In this document: one piece after another, positions 36,768-49,584 of the stretch
Position numbering within the stretch: the first letter of the stretch is position 1
Layout: every line of letters starts with the position of its first letter
The notes under the pieces: model-generated
The model's database searches: none
What the model saw: the letters and a program-made list of their open reading frames with translations, nothing else
Told to the model about the DNA's origin: nothing
NCBI RefSeq assembly: GCF_050947875.1
Contig: NC_134572.1
Coordinates: 118,830,709 to 118,894,708, forward strand
DNA length: 64,000 bases
Direction: 5' to 3'
Source: Dermacentor variabilis
Lineage: Eukaryota > Arthropoda > Arachnida > Ixodida > Ixodidae
Made by a program: the position numbers and the translations under genes

Positions 36768-38470
36768 GGTGTCTACCAAGTTGACATTTCCAAATTCCCC
36801 GAGTTTTCCAGGCATTCCCTGAGTGCCTTTGCAAAATTCCCTGAGTGATGCAGAACTATGTTTTATGTGAAAACGGTCTGAAACCATATCGCCCGATGCC
36901 ATCACTCTCTAGTAAGCATATGAAAAATTTAAAGAAAAATGACTTAGTCCAATATGAATACTAAGGAGTAGTGTTTATGTTATTCAAAAAGAGAATAGAA
37001 GGGAGGGATTAGTAAAATGCACAGCAAATAAGAGGTCTTTGAAAAAAATTGCAAATTGAGTTGGACATTCTCAAATACGAATAAAAAGGAGATGCATAGA
37101 AAAGCAAATATTTTTGAATATGAGCTATTTCTATCAACTGATGGCAAGCTCATTGGTACGAGGCCCTAACTTCGTCACAATTGCGATTCTCTCTCAACAG
37201 ATCGTAAGTCAATCTCAACTGTCCCGACATACTCTCAGCCCGCGCACGACGCCTCAGTGTTGTGTTTCACTGCTTTGAAGATTTTATTTTGGTTTGGATG
37301 AGGGACACCTGCATCTCGGCATCAGCCAACACTGTTTTTGGAGCTCAAGCTCCTTCAAATCGGCGGCAGCACGCTTCCTTTCCCGTTCATTCCTCAATGC
37401 GTAGGTCCTTTCTGTTCTTGTCCTCCTTCCGCCACTTGTTTGTTCCACGGACCATTTGAAGCATCTTCTTGGTCAGTTGCACAGTCCACGTCCGATTTTT
37501 TTAACTGCCTAGGGGGCGCAAAAACATCCGAAAAATCGGCCGGTTGGAAAAATTAATTGCATGCCATTTACTGCCCTTAAGGGCTCAAACCGCCATAGGC
37601 ACATTCGAAAATGCTCTGAAGGCCTGTCGGTACACGTATTAGGCATATCGGTGCTCATACTACCACAAGAGGTATCGGGTGCACACGTGTATGATTAAGG
37701 AATACATGCTGTCCCACAGCAAATAGCCCCTTCCGACACTTGTTATGCTTCACTGCAATACTTTTGCATATGCTTCACCAAGTAACATTTGTGTACAGAG
37801 GCGAAGCTGACTTTCGGGAACCGGCATTATGCAATGCATCGTACTTTCCAAGCTTCTAAGCCAATCGCGAGGACCACAAAGGCGGAGTCCATGCCATTGC
37901 TGACAGCAGTGAATTCTTTCAATAAAAAACACGGCATCCAACGACAAGCTTCATAGCGAACGTCGAAGCAGCTAGGCCTAGCGTTGCCGCCGTGGTGGCT
38001 ACAGCTCCAGTGGATCTGCGTGGAAGAGCGCCGGTTCAAGGCGGCAAGGTAATCAAAATGGCAGTGGTGGTGGCTTTGATAATGCCATTTCGGACGTGCG
38101 GTCACGGCGAAACATCTGGAAAATAGGATGGCGAAGAGTTCTTATGTCCGAAATTTCAGACGTTCTGATACATTGACTATAGGATGGTGGTGCCGCGAAG
38201 CCGTCCAAATTATCGGGAATTCGGAAAGTCTGTCGTTGACTGTGCACTCGCAACTCCTCCAGCCGACGACTGGGAGTCAAAGACGATTCATTATGATTCC
38301 CGTCTGTTACTCGAGCCAGCATTACTTCGACTTTCGACCCTTTCAATAAAATTACAGCTAATTTTCCCTGATAGAAGCACAAATTCCCCGACTTTTCCCC
38401 GAGTTTTTCCAGACTACTCAAAATCCCTGAGAATACCTGGTTTTCCCAGTTTTCCCAGTTGGTAGACACC
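36768..38470. mobile_element. 1.7-kb element with GGTGTCTACCAA ends
   Basis: It starts GGTGTCTACCAAGTTGACA and ends with the inverse (TTGGTAGACACC). Both ends continue with stuttering motifs such as CCCTGAGT and TTCCCCGAG. The internal part 37480-38200 is an inverted copy of about 1600-2370, and the right end recurs at about 23880-24051. It is probably a non-autonomous DNA element. No transposase frame was seen. Confidence 0.65.
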
Positions 38471-39821
38471 ATGAATAGGTTAAGATAGATTCAGAAACAT
38501 TTTGGCTTTGAAGAAGCCTGTGCGATTTTACAGTATACAGTAGAACCTCATTCATACGTTCTGGAAAAAGAAATGCAAGGAAAGCCAGGAAAGTGTACAA
38601 CCCGAAGTCACTAAAAAATTTAGAAGTCTCAGCTTGAGTTAACACCGGCGCAATGTGAACTGTTGCACGAATTGTTTTAATGTGAGACGCCAATGCAGAC
38701 CGAGCTGGTGGCGTCCCGAGCTGCCCGAGACGCGTCATTTTTGCAGCTTCAGATAGCTTGCACTCCTTGAATTCAATCTGGGTCAACAGCTTCTTTGCTC
38801 AGGGCATTTTGGTGGAAAGCTTTACCATGCTTAGTTTGGGAAACAATGCGGCTTGAAATGCCGACACACGTCTAGCTTGGTGGGTCTCAAGCAGCCCAAG
38901 GCACACTTTGCTGTTTTCTTTCTGCAGTGTTTTAAGACAGCGCCAAGAAACAAACATTGAGCTCGCGGACAACACTGGAATACGATGCTGCGAAAGTCAA
39001 ACATGACACTCACTTCGCATCACCTGTGGCAACAAATGGCTGCGCGTTTGGTTTATCACCTATTGAAAGGGTGAAGTGCAGTACGCTTCAAACGACACTA
39101 CACCACAAGTGCTGCGAAAGAGACAGGTGAAGATGCTTATCACAATAGGGTTTATGACAATAGCTGCGAATACAGGGTGTGAAGACCTGTGAGGAGATTT
39201 ACTAGTGCTGGAAGAGGGAACTGAGTGCGTGCTGACCTTTTCACGTGACAAGAGAGGATAAGTACTGTGAGAAAGCTAGAGTAGCAGGCATCTACTGCTC
39301 TCAGTTGCATGTGCCGCATGCCCTTTCCTTGTTTACATGGGATCTAGTGGGTGGAGAATGCACCACATGTTTGCTGTATGGTGATGTACTGGACGTGGGT
39401 GCCAAAAGGTAGCGTTTTCCAGGAACTTATTAACCGGTAAGAATTTTTTTTTTAATCGTGACTGTATTGTCTTCTTTTTGTGCTTTATTGCAAACATTTG
39501 AGCCAGGACAGTGCGAAATGGGAACGTTCTACCTTACAGTATGGTGCACTGTTAAAAGGGAACACTGATGTGTTCAACCGGTTTAGTAGCTGGAAGTGGC
39601 AACTTGAAGCTACGTTAGTGCACAGCACAGTTGTGTAAAAAGGTGCCACAAACCACAAGTCTCCTGCTGCAATGTCAGGCAATCGTACACTTGCCAGAGG
39701 AGGAAATTCACATGAACTCTGCACTCGCGCATTCTCTTTAACATCGGTGCACACTGTACACGAGTAAGAGTGCATCAAGCAAAATAAGAAAACTGACAAT
39801 AGGTAAAAGAACACTCCGTAC

Positions 39822-39921
39822 TCTTCCATGTTTTTGTGGAGCAATTCAAGGCTGCTGGCGTCACTGTAGGACACCGACTGTAGAGCATTCAGCCTTTCCT
39901 TCAGGCTGTTGATCTCTCGAT
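39822..39921 (-). CDS. NUMA1-like: NuMA-like exon 6, coiled coil
   Basis: This 100-bp exon has acceptor ttcatctacag and donor GAAGA|GTACGG. It reads DREINSLKERLNALQSVSYS then DASSLELLHKNMEE. It enters at phase 1 (completing a GAT codon with exon 5) and leaves at phase 2. The donor is not a strong consensus; it was chosen over a downstream GT because it alone joins exon 7 in phase. Confidence 0.8.
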
Positions 39922-40804
39922 CTGTAGATGAAAAAAAAAAAGAAAAAAGAAAGAAAGAAATGATATAATCTAAAGATGTGGATGTACTTGTTATAAAAGA
40001 ATCATCCATCTTGGTACTGTTAATGCTAACCACAGGTTGCAAAATCACAGCATATCCATTTGAAGCTTCTGTGGTACAGACCACTACGAAGGGCACATTC
40101 TTACATCAGCAGCCTCATGCCATGTCTCACCGACAATGCCCTGCTAGCGTTGTTTGCAATGGGGCTGAGCACTTGGAAGGAGTGCTCAGCCCTATTTGGG
40201 TGACAAAATATAATAGCTTCTGCACTAGGTGTTTGTCCAACAAGCTCTGAATTTCACTTGGAGATTCTGGTGCAACTGTCCAGTTGTCAGGTCTGATATT
40301 GTCACCATGCCTCTGGAAAATGAATCTGTCTGTGCTTGCACAGATGATGTACTTGCTGGCTTTAACAACTGCTGGCAACCACAAAGCTGTAGGCCTAAAT
40401 TTTTTCACGAGAACCCAAGAACCAGGGCTTGGCAAATTATGAGTGGATGCTCCTTGCCTTGTTGCATTTTCTGTGAAAGTTGCTCTGCAACGACGCGCAA
40501 GCGGCCACATTGCGTGGTGTTTTGTTGTATTTCGCGGGCATCCGCAGTAAGCTGGAAAACATTAATACATGATAGATAGAAAGACAGACTGTTTCTTCGG
40601 ATGTTTTGCAACCCGCTCTGCAACGTTCTAATTGGAAATTTTTACTAGCTTCGTTGGTTCAGAAGTCTTAATTATTCATGACTAATTATACAATTAAGCA
40701 AACTACAAAAAAAGTGTAATGCACTACATACAAAAGTCAGCAACATGCATTTAGTCGCGTCATCTTAGAGTGCACCAGCATATCTTAACTCTGGCTAAAG
40801 TTAG

Positions 40805-40905
40805 CTGAAACACCCTGTATGTGCCAGATTTCATTAGTATTCATAGTAATCATAAGTGTACAAGGTTATTCTTATGGAATTGTAAGGAAGTTAATAAAGA
40901 AAACA
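40805..40905. repeat. dispersed repeat shared with 46945-47035
   Basis: ATTTCATTAGTAT, TAAGTG(T/C)ACAAGGTTATTCT and ATGG(A/G)ATTGT occur at both places in the same orientation. Just before it, TGGCTAAAGTTAGCTG recalls the tip of the foldback element at 54518-55100. Confidence 0.6.
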
Positions 40906-42177
40906 GCACATTATAAAGTTAACAGAAAAGGTACTTGGAAACAAGTTATAAACAGCAAGAGAACATAACATAGCACAATGCTGTATACACATTACTTACT
41001 GTAACAAAAAGCAAAGAAACTAACAAACACTGCAGTTGTTGATATATAATTAGGTACCAATTCAAGTATAAGCATCTCTTGGTCATAAATACAAATGTCA
41101 TCCAAAACATGGCCGCACAGCTGAATAGCTTGCTGCAAGGCAACTGAAATCAGGAGTGCGGCTGAAAGAACTGTGACGCTCCGATGAGATTACATGAACA
41201 GTGTGAGGTGAGAGAAGGTTGGGAAAGGAGGAAGAGTGGTTGCATGTTTGCCAGAAGATATATAAAGAAAGGAGGTCTATTGTTCCATGCAACTATAAGA
41301 GATAACTTGTTCAGAAAAGACCATCCGTCACAGCTGAAAGAGGAAATTGCAAAATGCTTTTGCAGAAACAGTTTACAATAAAGGAGTACCGACAAAAATT
41401 TTGAGTCTTTTTATATTATAAATACCTACGATATAGTAATCATTGCACCAAACCTTGTTTGCTTCAGTACATGACCTAGTGAGCAGTACAAGTAGATTTT
41501 CAGAAAGCAGCGAGAGGGGCATAACTTCAATGGCTGTCACATCATCGCACAAAACTGATGCGCACACCGGTGCGAGAGATTTGTTACTAGCTGCGCACAT
41601 ATTTCCTCTAGTGTGGTCGGGGCTTAAGTGGGCAAAGTATCCGGACAATAAGCTGTGCTCTTCCTGCAAATTATCAGCAAAGAAAGAAGAGGTAAGACTA
41701 ACAGTTTTTTTCTACGCTTTTAAATAGAAAACGCACGAGTATGACAAAGGCAGCATTTGGCCATCAGTGACAGCTGAGGAAGACTGGCAGCGCAACTATA
41801 GTGGCATAACACCATAGAGGCTGCAGTCACAGTCCCAGTACGAGCAAGCACAGAAGCAGCATGGTCTGCGCATAGCATGGTAAGCAAAACTGCAATGACA
41901 GCTCTTGACAAACATTGTTTATGCCTAAAATGTTTGCAACACAGACACATTGATGGCAATGTTGCGGGGTGCTGCACACTGCGGTTGACTTCCCACGCAC
42001 ACTTTAAAATTGAATTTAAATACCTTTCAAGCTACACTCACTATGGACATTTTGTAGATATATGTGTGCGTGTTCCCCGAAATTGATCTTTCAAGTTATT
42101 TCGACTACATGCTTAAAGGAGTACCGACACAAAATTTCTATCAGTTTGCATGCTGCTAGCACAGTTTGACACAATAC

Positions 42178-42295
42178 CTTTGCACTTGATGATGTCCTTG
42201 AGCCTGGAGCCCTCACAGCGCAGCTCGACGTTGGCCTGCTCCTCATCGTTTATGTGCTCGCGCAGCATGCGCATCTCCTTCACCTGGTGGGCAGG
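42178..42295 (-). CDS. NUMA1-like: NuMA-like exon 5, start of coiled coil
   Basis: This 118-bp exon has acceptor tcctttgcag and donor AAAG|GTATTG. It reads PAHQVKEMRMLREHINDEEQ, then ANVELRCEGSRLKDIIKCK. It aligns with the first heptads of the vertebrate NuMA coil ('MRRLKKQLADERSNRDELELELAEN'). Phase 0 in, phase 1 out. It is isolated by about 7 kb of repeat-rich intron upstream and 2.3 kb downstream. Confidence 0.85.
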
Positions 42296-42338
42296 CTGCA
42301 AAGGAAGACAGCACACAAGTCGCAGGTTCGTTTGATTT

Positions 42339-42478
42339 GTGGGTTTTGTGTCCCAAAGCAGCACTGGGGCTATGACATGCCTTAGTGGAGGACTCCAGAA
42401 TAATTTTGAGCCCCTTTCTCCAATGTGTACGAGCGCTTTTGCATTTTGCTGGCATCAAAATGCAGACACCGCGACAGA
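42339..42478 (-). mobile_element. SINE fragment lacking the tRNA head
   Basis: The body motifs AGTGGAGGACTCC and TTTTGCATTTTGCTGGCATC are present, with the last recognisable bases near 42478. The tRNA-like promoter part is missing. It lies about 45 bp upstream of the acceptor of exon 5 of the NuMA-like gene. Confidence 0.65.
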
Positions 42479-43432
42479 GTGGTGTATGTGTTGTATACTC
42501 CGTCGCGCAAGTCGTTTGAAAACATTGTGGAAGCTGCAGGACTCCTTAGCCAATAGGAAGGCGGAATTCTTCTCTGGATGGGTTATTTATGTCGCGTCGT
42601 CTGCTCAGTGGCTTCCGAATTCACGGTATTCGACTTGCATGTGCAAATGTCTTAACATATTGCGTATTGCAGTAACGTATCATGCACCAAGAAAGAAAAA
42701 CTCTCTAATGCTGCAATCAATCGCACAGTTGTATTCGGAACTTTATTGCGCAGCACAAGAGTGTTGCCTCGTACCTTCAGCAGCGCTGCAGACAACTTGC
42801 GAGATGGATTACAGGCATGCATTCCAGAGAAGCGACAGATTGCAAGCCCTGTGTTGACCATTTCGTAGGTATCAGGTAATGCTCTGAAGGCTAGAGCGAC
42901 TTGTCTGACTGCTTGCATTCGCGACCCAGACGATAGTGAATCGCATATGAAATAAAGATATGCGATGTGTCATGCAGTTCAATACAAGAGCGAGTCCCAT
43001 ACCTCTATGTTGCAAAATGAGATTTACTTATTACACTAAAGCCTTCACAGATCTGAGCATAGTTAGCAACGAATTAGGGGAGCAACGCATTGCTGTGACC
43101 AGCGGTCATGGTGCATTGTACACTGGAAACACGAATATATGAAGTAGTTATTCTGTAGAAGATGTTGCAGATCAAAAACAACTGCACTGTGGGACACATG
43201 AGGCGAGACTTCAGACCACATTACTTGGGTATCTTCTGCACGTAGCCCACCAAGTATAATGTACACAAATCTCATGCCCTTGTTGAGCAGAACATGCAGC
43301 ATCTTCCTATTATCATCAAGTTGAGAGGGAGTAATTCATACATGAATCTGATTAGTGTAGAAGGATGGAAAGTACTATGCACAGCACGCTTTAGTGAAGA
43401 AGCCCTTCCTGCTTTCTCAGAGTGTCACTGAC

Positions 43433-43474
43433 AAGACCCGGTGAGGTTTGCAAAGGAAAGCTTCGCCGGGTCTT
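43433..43474 (+). other. hairpin with 17-bp stem
   Basis: AAGACCCGGTGAGGTTT pairs with AAAGCTTCGCCGGGTCTT around an ~8-base loop. Three of the pairs are G-U only if the plus strand is the RNA. It is short for a microRNA precursor. It could be a repeat remnant. Confidence 0.6.
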
Positions 43475-43666
43475 CATGTTAAAAATAAGGGGAACCGAGG
43501 GCCTCAGTCTCTTGTCAGAAACAACTGCATGAAGCCAAAAGAAAATGTTGGTATCATGTGGCTGATCAAATTAAACTACACAAGCAAAGCAATATTTTCA
43601 TGAACAATGGTTTTAAAGTATGGCTTGAAAATTGGGAAGCTGAGGAAAAAAATACTGCTGCAAAGA

Positions 43667-44600
43667 CTTAGAGGGCCCCTCACAAGGTCTGGCCATTTTT
43701 AGTCGACAAGGACAGAGCACACAATGAGGGCCAACGATCGTGTCTGCAAAGTATTACATTGTTACCCTCCGCAGAAAGACCTGAAATTTCAAACCGAATG
43801 CTGTTTTCCCTTCTCCTCGCGGCCACCGCACTCCAAGCAGGAGGACGACGTATGCGCCTACGTACAAGTGTTTGCACTGCGACATTGTTTGTAGCGACAT
43901 GTGACCGAGAATTATTCAAGGCAACACCTCTTATTTCTGTAATCTGTAACTTGAATAGATGAACTAAGGTTTAGCGAAATAATAACATGCAAACTGAATG
44001 TCTGCATGTTTTTTGTTTTACTTTGCACTGCTGTAAGAGAGATGTACTTATATTTCGTGTGATTGATCCCACGTCATTCAGTTGCACGCGCAAATACCGA
44101 AACTCGTGTTACCATGTTCCAGCACGGGATCACGCTCTGTGATCCACTTATGTCAGCCTCAGTATTAGTGTTGCACTGACTTATACCGCTAGTTAAGTGT
44201 CCGTGTACACAGCGTGCAAAATTGTGCACTGCACGAAACGGGACAATCAGAACAGCTCACGTGCGACGCCGTCAGCGGAAGTGTGCCGCAAAAAAAGCGA
44301 GGAGAAAAAAAAAATGAAGGCGGGCCTCGTGACGTATGAGTTACGCGATCCTTGAGCTCCGGTATGGGAGAATGCAGAGAAGGAATTTCGCTTGCGGAGG
44401 CTAGTGGGGCGAGTGGAGAGTGTCGCTTGGCAGTGGAGCTCGCCTCCTAAAATCATCGGTTCGCGGCACTAAAATATTTCTATCTCGGCTATTAATGAGC
44501 GGTTTTGAAACATTTTTGCAGCAGAATGCTCTCTAGAGGGCACTTAACTTCCAGCAATAACCAAAATTTGCTATGAGGCCTGGTGAGGGGCCCTTTTAAG
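43667..44600. mobile_element. GGGCCCC-type inverted-repeat element
   Basis: The left end is CTTAGAGGGCCCCTCACAAG, the right end read inward CTTAAAAGGGCCCCTCACCA. It is about 934 bp without recognisable coding. End bases are similar to those of 45013-46499, so the two probably belong to related families. Confidence 0.75.
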
Positions 44601-45012
44601 ACAAAAAAATGAAAAAAGCGCTTATTTCACAAGGCAACCCTTCAAAAAAGAAAAAAAAAATGTTGCAGGGAAAGAAAAAAGCCAAACATTGTGCTTAGCA
44701 TAATTTAGGTGGTTTACCATCCAAAACAGACTGGCTGCAAGAGGGACCTAATAGAGGGCTCCAAATTGATGTTTACATAATGGGTTTCCTTGGCATGCAC
44801 TAAGGCTTAATTACAGAAGCATTCGTACAACCTGTTTCTGTTGGATAAGGGCTGCTGCAGCCAGCAATCAAACTTGCAATATGATGCCCGGCAGGAGAAT
44901 GTCAGCCTCCAAGCCACAGTGGCAGGTACTATTGAAATTTGTGTTCACAATCTTTCCTCAACCAAAAACCTACTGGCAAAAAATTTGGAACTTTGCAGTA
45001 CAGTTGAACCTC

Positions 45013-46499
45013 CTTGAAGGGACCCTGAAACGCTTTTGACGATTTTCTACAAACGTACTGAGTCGTTAGAGTCTGTCCTTCTGATCATTAATTGACACAT
45101 CTGAGTGCTCTGCGTAAAGCGTGTAATTTATTACAATGTTTTAAAAATGCACATCGCTGCCAATCACAGCGCACTGCTCGGCGGAATTTTAAGCCGCCCA
45201 TACCCATATGACCGAAATCACCCATATGACGTCAGTGGGGCGAGCTATCCGATTGGCTGACCAGGGCGCGTGATCGATAATTTTGCCAACTTTATGGTAA
45301 ACAAATGATCTTCGTAATAGTTGGAATGCTAGTTAATTTGTTTTTATAGAAAGAAAGTAGCATAAAGAGAATGCACAAGAACAATTTTTCAGTACACTTA
45401 GGCACTTCCGGCACACAGCAAGTGTCGTCTGCTTGTGTTACAACGTACTCCATTTTGACGAGAGCTCCGCGGTCAGAGTTGGTCTCAGTCTTTTTGCGAG
45501 CACTACGATTCGACTTTGTTGCCTTGTGGACTGCAAACGTAGCGACTGGCGATATGTCAAGCTGCGACATCGTGTCCCTCTGCAAGGCAGCGTACGAGCG
45601 AACTAGCTGCTGCGCATCGGACTGCCGCTATACGATCGGCGCCAGGATTTGCGCGTTTGTGGCCGTCACTTTACACCGGAAGATTACTAACGCAATAGCG
45701 TTTCGCGAGTCCCGTATTAGGGCAAACATAAGCTCAAGGGGACATGGTCTGGCCGCTTGACTGTGCTGTAACGGGATGAGCCGAGATGAGCTGAAGGGCA
45801 CATGTGAATGGTCTGCACGGTGCAGCCACCTGGTGGCATAGAGCTCAACCATACACAGTAGCAGCAACGAAGCGTATTCTTCTTTGCTGCTGGTGCGTAT
45901 TTTTCGCAGGAGTGTAATCATCAACACGTTGTTTTTATAAATGTTTAAAATGTTTTACACTTGGTTAGAGCAATATTAGCGCTTTGTTTGGCTGGTTAAG
46001 CGCTGCGCCAACAAGTGTCTGGACCGTGCAGACCGATCAGGCCGCTCACGTACGTCTACGCCAAAGTTCCTTCATCAGCTTGAGTTTATGCCTCCAGTCA
46101 TTTGCCGAAATGACCAGCTTGCCTGTGGTTAACTGAATACCAGACACGTTCGGCGCTACGACAGAATGCTCGCAACGCAGGCTGCTTCGATAGCTCTCGC
46201 TTGGGGTCGACAGCCAAGCGGCTAGCGGAGAGGTTTCGCGCGGGCGGGCTCCAAAACAACCGGAAGTGGACGATGTGACGTCGCATCGTGACGCGTGACC
46301 AGTGAAGGCGGAGCTTAGCCCGCTCGCTCGGCGAACGAGTTGAGGAGGAAAAGCGTGGCTGGGGAGGAGGGTAACTTCTAATCGCTTGTAGCTCCATTAA
46401 TACGTAACGCTTCACTTAAATTGTGGTGCGAATGTTCTACTTAAGCTGTACCCTACGCGTCTACAAAATTTGTCAGAACCGTTTCAGGGGCCCTTTAAG
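45013..46499. mobile_element. GGGCCCC-type inverted-repeat element, nested
   Basis: The left end reads CTTGAAGGGACCCTGAAACG and the right end read inward CTTAAAGGGCCCCTGAAACG. Similarity continues for about 40 bp (TTTTGACGATTTT against TTCTGACAAATTT). The 1.49-kb interior is GC-rich, has several open frames of 97-129 codons on both strands, and encodes nothing I recognise. Confidence 0.75.
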
Positions 46500-46804
46500 C
46501 GGTGAAGCTAATTGAAAGATTTTTTTAAAATTTGTACTAGAGATTTCAAAATACTGCCATTCGTAAAGTCTTTATGTAGGTTGCAAAGATGTCAGTTTTT
46601 GTGTAGCTACTATAGTTTTTTTTTATTTACGTCCTACACAACTATAAAATATACTGATCTTTCGAGGCACTTCCTTGCGTACAATCTTTTCACAAAAAGC
46701 ATTGTGCTATAGCTAATTTAGGTTGTTGTAGACCACAAAGTGCTGATATCTATACAAACAGCATATACAATTACTGGAACTATGAAAAAAAAAAATGAAA
46801 CAAG

Positions 46805-46880
46805 GGACACTAACACACACAACCCCATGAAACCCATGACACAACCCATGAAACCCCATTCACAACCCCATGAAATGCAA
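46805..46880. repeat. short CCATGAAACCC tandem repeat
   Basis: About four irregular units of CACAACCCCATGAAACCC type. It is part of a dispersed repeat that shares its right part with 40830-40900. Confidence 0.7.
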
Positions 46881-47574
46881 CCTTGTACTTTTGCAACTAA
46901 TGCTGAGAGACATTTCAAGATAATATTGATATGTACTTGAAATTGCAGCGTATGTATACCAAATTTCATTAGTATAGGACAAATATAAGTGCACAAGGTT
47001 ATTCTCATGGGATTGTGAAATAAATTACTTGAAGTGAACTGATATTTCTTTTTTTTGCATAGCTCCACTAATTATACGTGCAGTTTGGATAGGCACTTTG
47101 TAGTCTACAAAGAGCTAAATAAGCTACAGCACAATCGTTTCCATGAAACTAATACACAAGGAAGTGCCTCCACAGGTCATTATATTTTGCATTTGCATAG
47201 CCCAAAAACAAATGTCGCAGCTACACAAGAGCTAATGACTATGAATGAATGACTATAATGACAAACTATGAATGGCAGTATTTTCAAATCTAGTAAAAGT
47301 AAACTTATTTCCGAGTGGCAATTCTTACAGAAGTATCTTTATTACATCCTATATATTACATAATATCCGAGACAGTGATATAGATCAGTTGCACTAGCAG
47401 TGGTGAGAATTATATTTGCGTTATATCCATGTTCGCCATTATCAAGGGTCGACTGTATATAATACAAGAAAGGAAAGTGATGAATGCTTACAGTATGCAG
47501 CGCGGCCTGGAAGAAAAAAAAAAGTAATTTATACCCTTAGAAATCATTACAAATCAATAAAATTGAACCAGTAT

Positions 47575-47800
47575 GGTGCTTAATGTTCCAAAGTTGCCCA
47601 CCGAGTTGTAAGGAACGCTTCTGTGGAGGGCCCCAGATTAATCATGGCCAGCTGGGGTTATTTAGCGTGCACCTAAATCTAAGCAGTCGAGCACTTTTGC
47701 ATTTAGCACCTGTTGAAATGCAGCTTCCGAGGGTGGGCATTGAACTCGTGACCCCGTGTCCAGCAGCCGAACACGGCTACTGTGCCACCATGGCAGGCCC
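47575..47800 (-). mobile_element. Ruka-like SINE
   Basis: The minus strand shows TGGTGGCACAGTAGCCGTGT (A-box region) and a B-box-like GGTCACGAGTTCAATGCCC. The body contains AGCGTGCACCTAAATCTAAG on the plus strand, identical to other copies. Confidence 0.8.
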
Positions 47801-49304
47801 TAACAGGTCAGCTTGCTTAATGGTAGCTTTTCCATGGGCAACCGCAATTTGGCTGTGGTCATAACATCAATGAACATTTACGAGGAAAAACAGTTTGCGT
47901 GTGGTCCAATTTGCTGCGTGATGCTGCCATTGGTAAAAGTATTCAATTGCAATGCTTTTGTATTTGTGTCTCGAAAATGCGACACCGACGAGAGAACTAT
48001 TTCAAATTTCACTTCATTTCCATAGCATGACAGATGACTGGTTTGTCTTGCTTAATCACACCTGTGCTCAAATTCTTTGCAATTTGACAAGATCCTGTGA
48101 AACACCACCACCAGGCTCCCTGCAACAGATTTCTTTAACGTGACTACTGCATACAGTGCCAATTATGAGCCCTTAACTTCTGGAATATACAGTCGACTTG
48201 TTATTTGGACCTTCATGGGACCAACGAAATTGATTGAATGTGGTTTTCGGGCCCAGTTCCCTGCGAAAATAGTTGTGCATTGGAATTGGGTAAATACCGT
48301 GATCAGACATTATGAGCTATAGTTATTAGTTGAAATATCTTCCTAGGGCTGGCCAAGAATGACCATTTTCAACAAGAGATGGCGTGTATTCAATGCATTC
48401 ACTGTCCTTTAAGCTTTGCCGAGATGGACACTGCCACAGAAGGGGTTATTGGAGTCACCATATGGTGCCTGCATACAGACTGGTCAAGCTCAAGTTATCT
48501 GGCGAATGCTAATTTTAGGATTGAAATGACAAACATTTGGGCCCATAGACATGCATTGGTCCCGGCCGAGACTTTCGAGCAGGATAGAATTAATGGAAGT
48601 CTACTGCGTTCGGAGAACTCTATATGATATTTATATTTATTTAATTGTATTGTTAAAACACCCTTCTACAATGCCAGAAAGCAACTTCTGCTGTCAGTAG
48701 ACTTGATGAGCCAGGAAAGGCAAAGCAGCTTTAATGAAATCTTCATACTTGCTTGCCATGAAGTTATGGCTTATGACAGTATCTGCTTGGGCCCACTTAA
48801 TGTTTTAAAGATGGACCAAATTATATTACTCGCACACATAGCTAATAATTGAAATTAGCAATTTAGGAACTTTTATTACTGCCCAGCAATAGCCAAAATA
48901 TTAAAAAATACACCGAAATCAATATGTCACACTGACATACTGTTGCAGAGGTATTAAGATGAAATTTGAAAAATTAAAACCTTGCCTGTTTTCTTTCTTT
49001 TAGCAATCAATGTCTTTCCCAATAAGGTCTTTCAAATTGTACTTTTTTTGCACTCTGAGCTGATTTGGTGTTTTACCTTTGAAGCAGCAGGGGCAATAAA
49101 GAAAATTTGTCAACAGGCTGAATTAATGAAACATAAAGGTGGTTAACTGCAAGAGTGAACTACTTGGAGAGAACAGCTCACGAAAATGCATTTACTTACA
49201 TTGCCTTCAGACTGAAAGTGAGTCAAGGCAAGCAGTGTATAAAGAACACACATTAGCAGTTAACAATTGAACAGAGCAATGAAGAATGCAGCGCTGGAGC
49301 TCAC

Positions 49305-49444
49305 CAAACGAGCACGCTGTTGCGGCGAAATGCTGTTACGTTTAGTCGGGGTCTGCGCCCCCGTCGGAGAGGCAGTGAAGCTCTCGCTCTTCCTGCGCTT
49401 GACCCTGGTGATGCAGAGAAAGCTTTCCTCCTCCAGGTTGGACG
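49305..49444 (-). CDS. NUMA1-like: NuMA-like exon 4, Ser/Thr-Pro linker
   Basis: This 140-bp exon has acceptor catgtgcag and donor TTG|GTGAGC. It reads ASNLEEESFLCITRVKRRKS, then TASPTGAQTPTKRNSISPQQ and RARL. In vertebrate NuMA the same position, between the globular head and the coil, holds a short Ser-Pro-rich segment ('SGSPASPMGDILQTPQ'). Three proline-directed sites are visible (ASP, QTPTK, ISP). TPTK fits the full CDK1 consensus S/T-P-x-K, so mitotic phosphorylation is a reasonable inference but is not shown. Confidence 0.85.
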
Positions 49445-49584
49445 CTGCACATGGTTGAGAAAGCATGTAATGTCCGGAGTTGTACAGTGTAAACCTGCAA
49501 TGGCAGGTTGGAATGAGATAGCAGCAAAAGGGACACACAAAAAGGTGACCTCTAGACAATGTGTATTCAAAGATTAGTGGAATA

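Larger units (their letters stand above)
33590..42177 (-). other. introns between exons 5 and 9
   Basis: 33590-35382 contains only an isolated CAGTTATACCTTGATATAGC transposon-like end at 34752. 36519-39821 is occupied by the element 36768-38470 and a CAGTAGAACCTCATTCATAC end near 38550. 39922-42177 has the repeat at 40805 and otherwise nothing. Confidence 0.6.
45001..47455. mobile_element. CAGT-type MITE split by a nested insertion
   Basis: The left end CAGTTGAACCTCCTTGA lies after TA at 44999-45000. A matching right end, read inward CAGTCGACCCTTGATAATGG, is followed by TA at 47456-47457. The element at 45013-46499 interrupts it about 12 bp inside the left end. Pairing of these two ends is an inference. 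Confidence 0.5.

Noticed and set aside
45292..46415. Several 97-129-codon frames on both strands
   Set aside because: They fall within the nested inverted-repeat element and show no domain. Length is explained by high GC.
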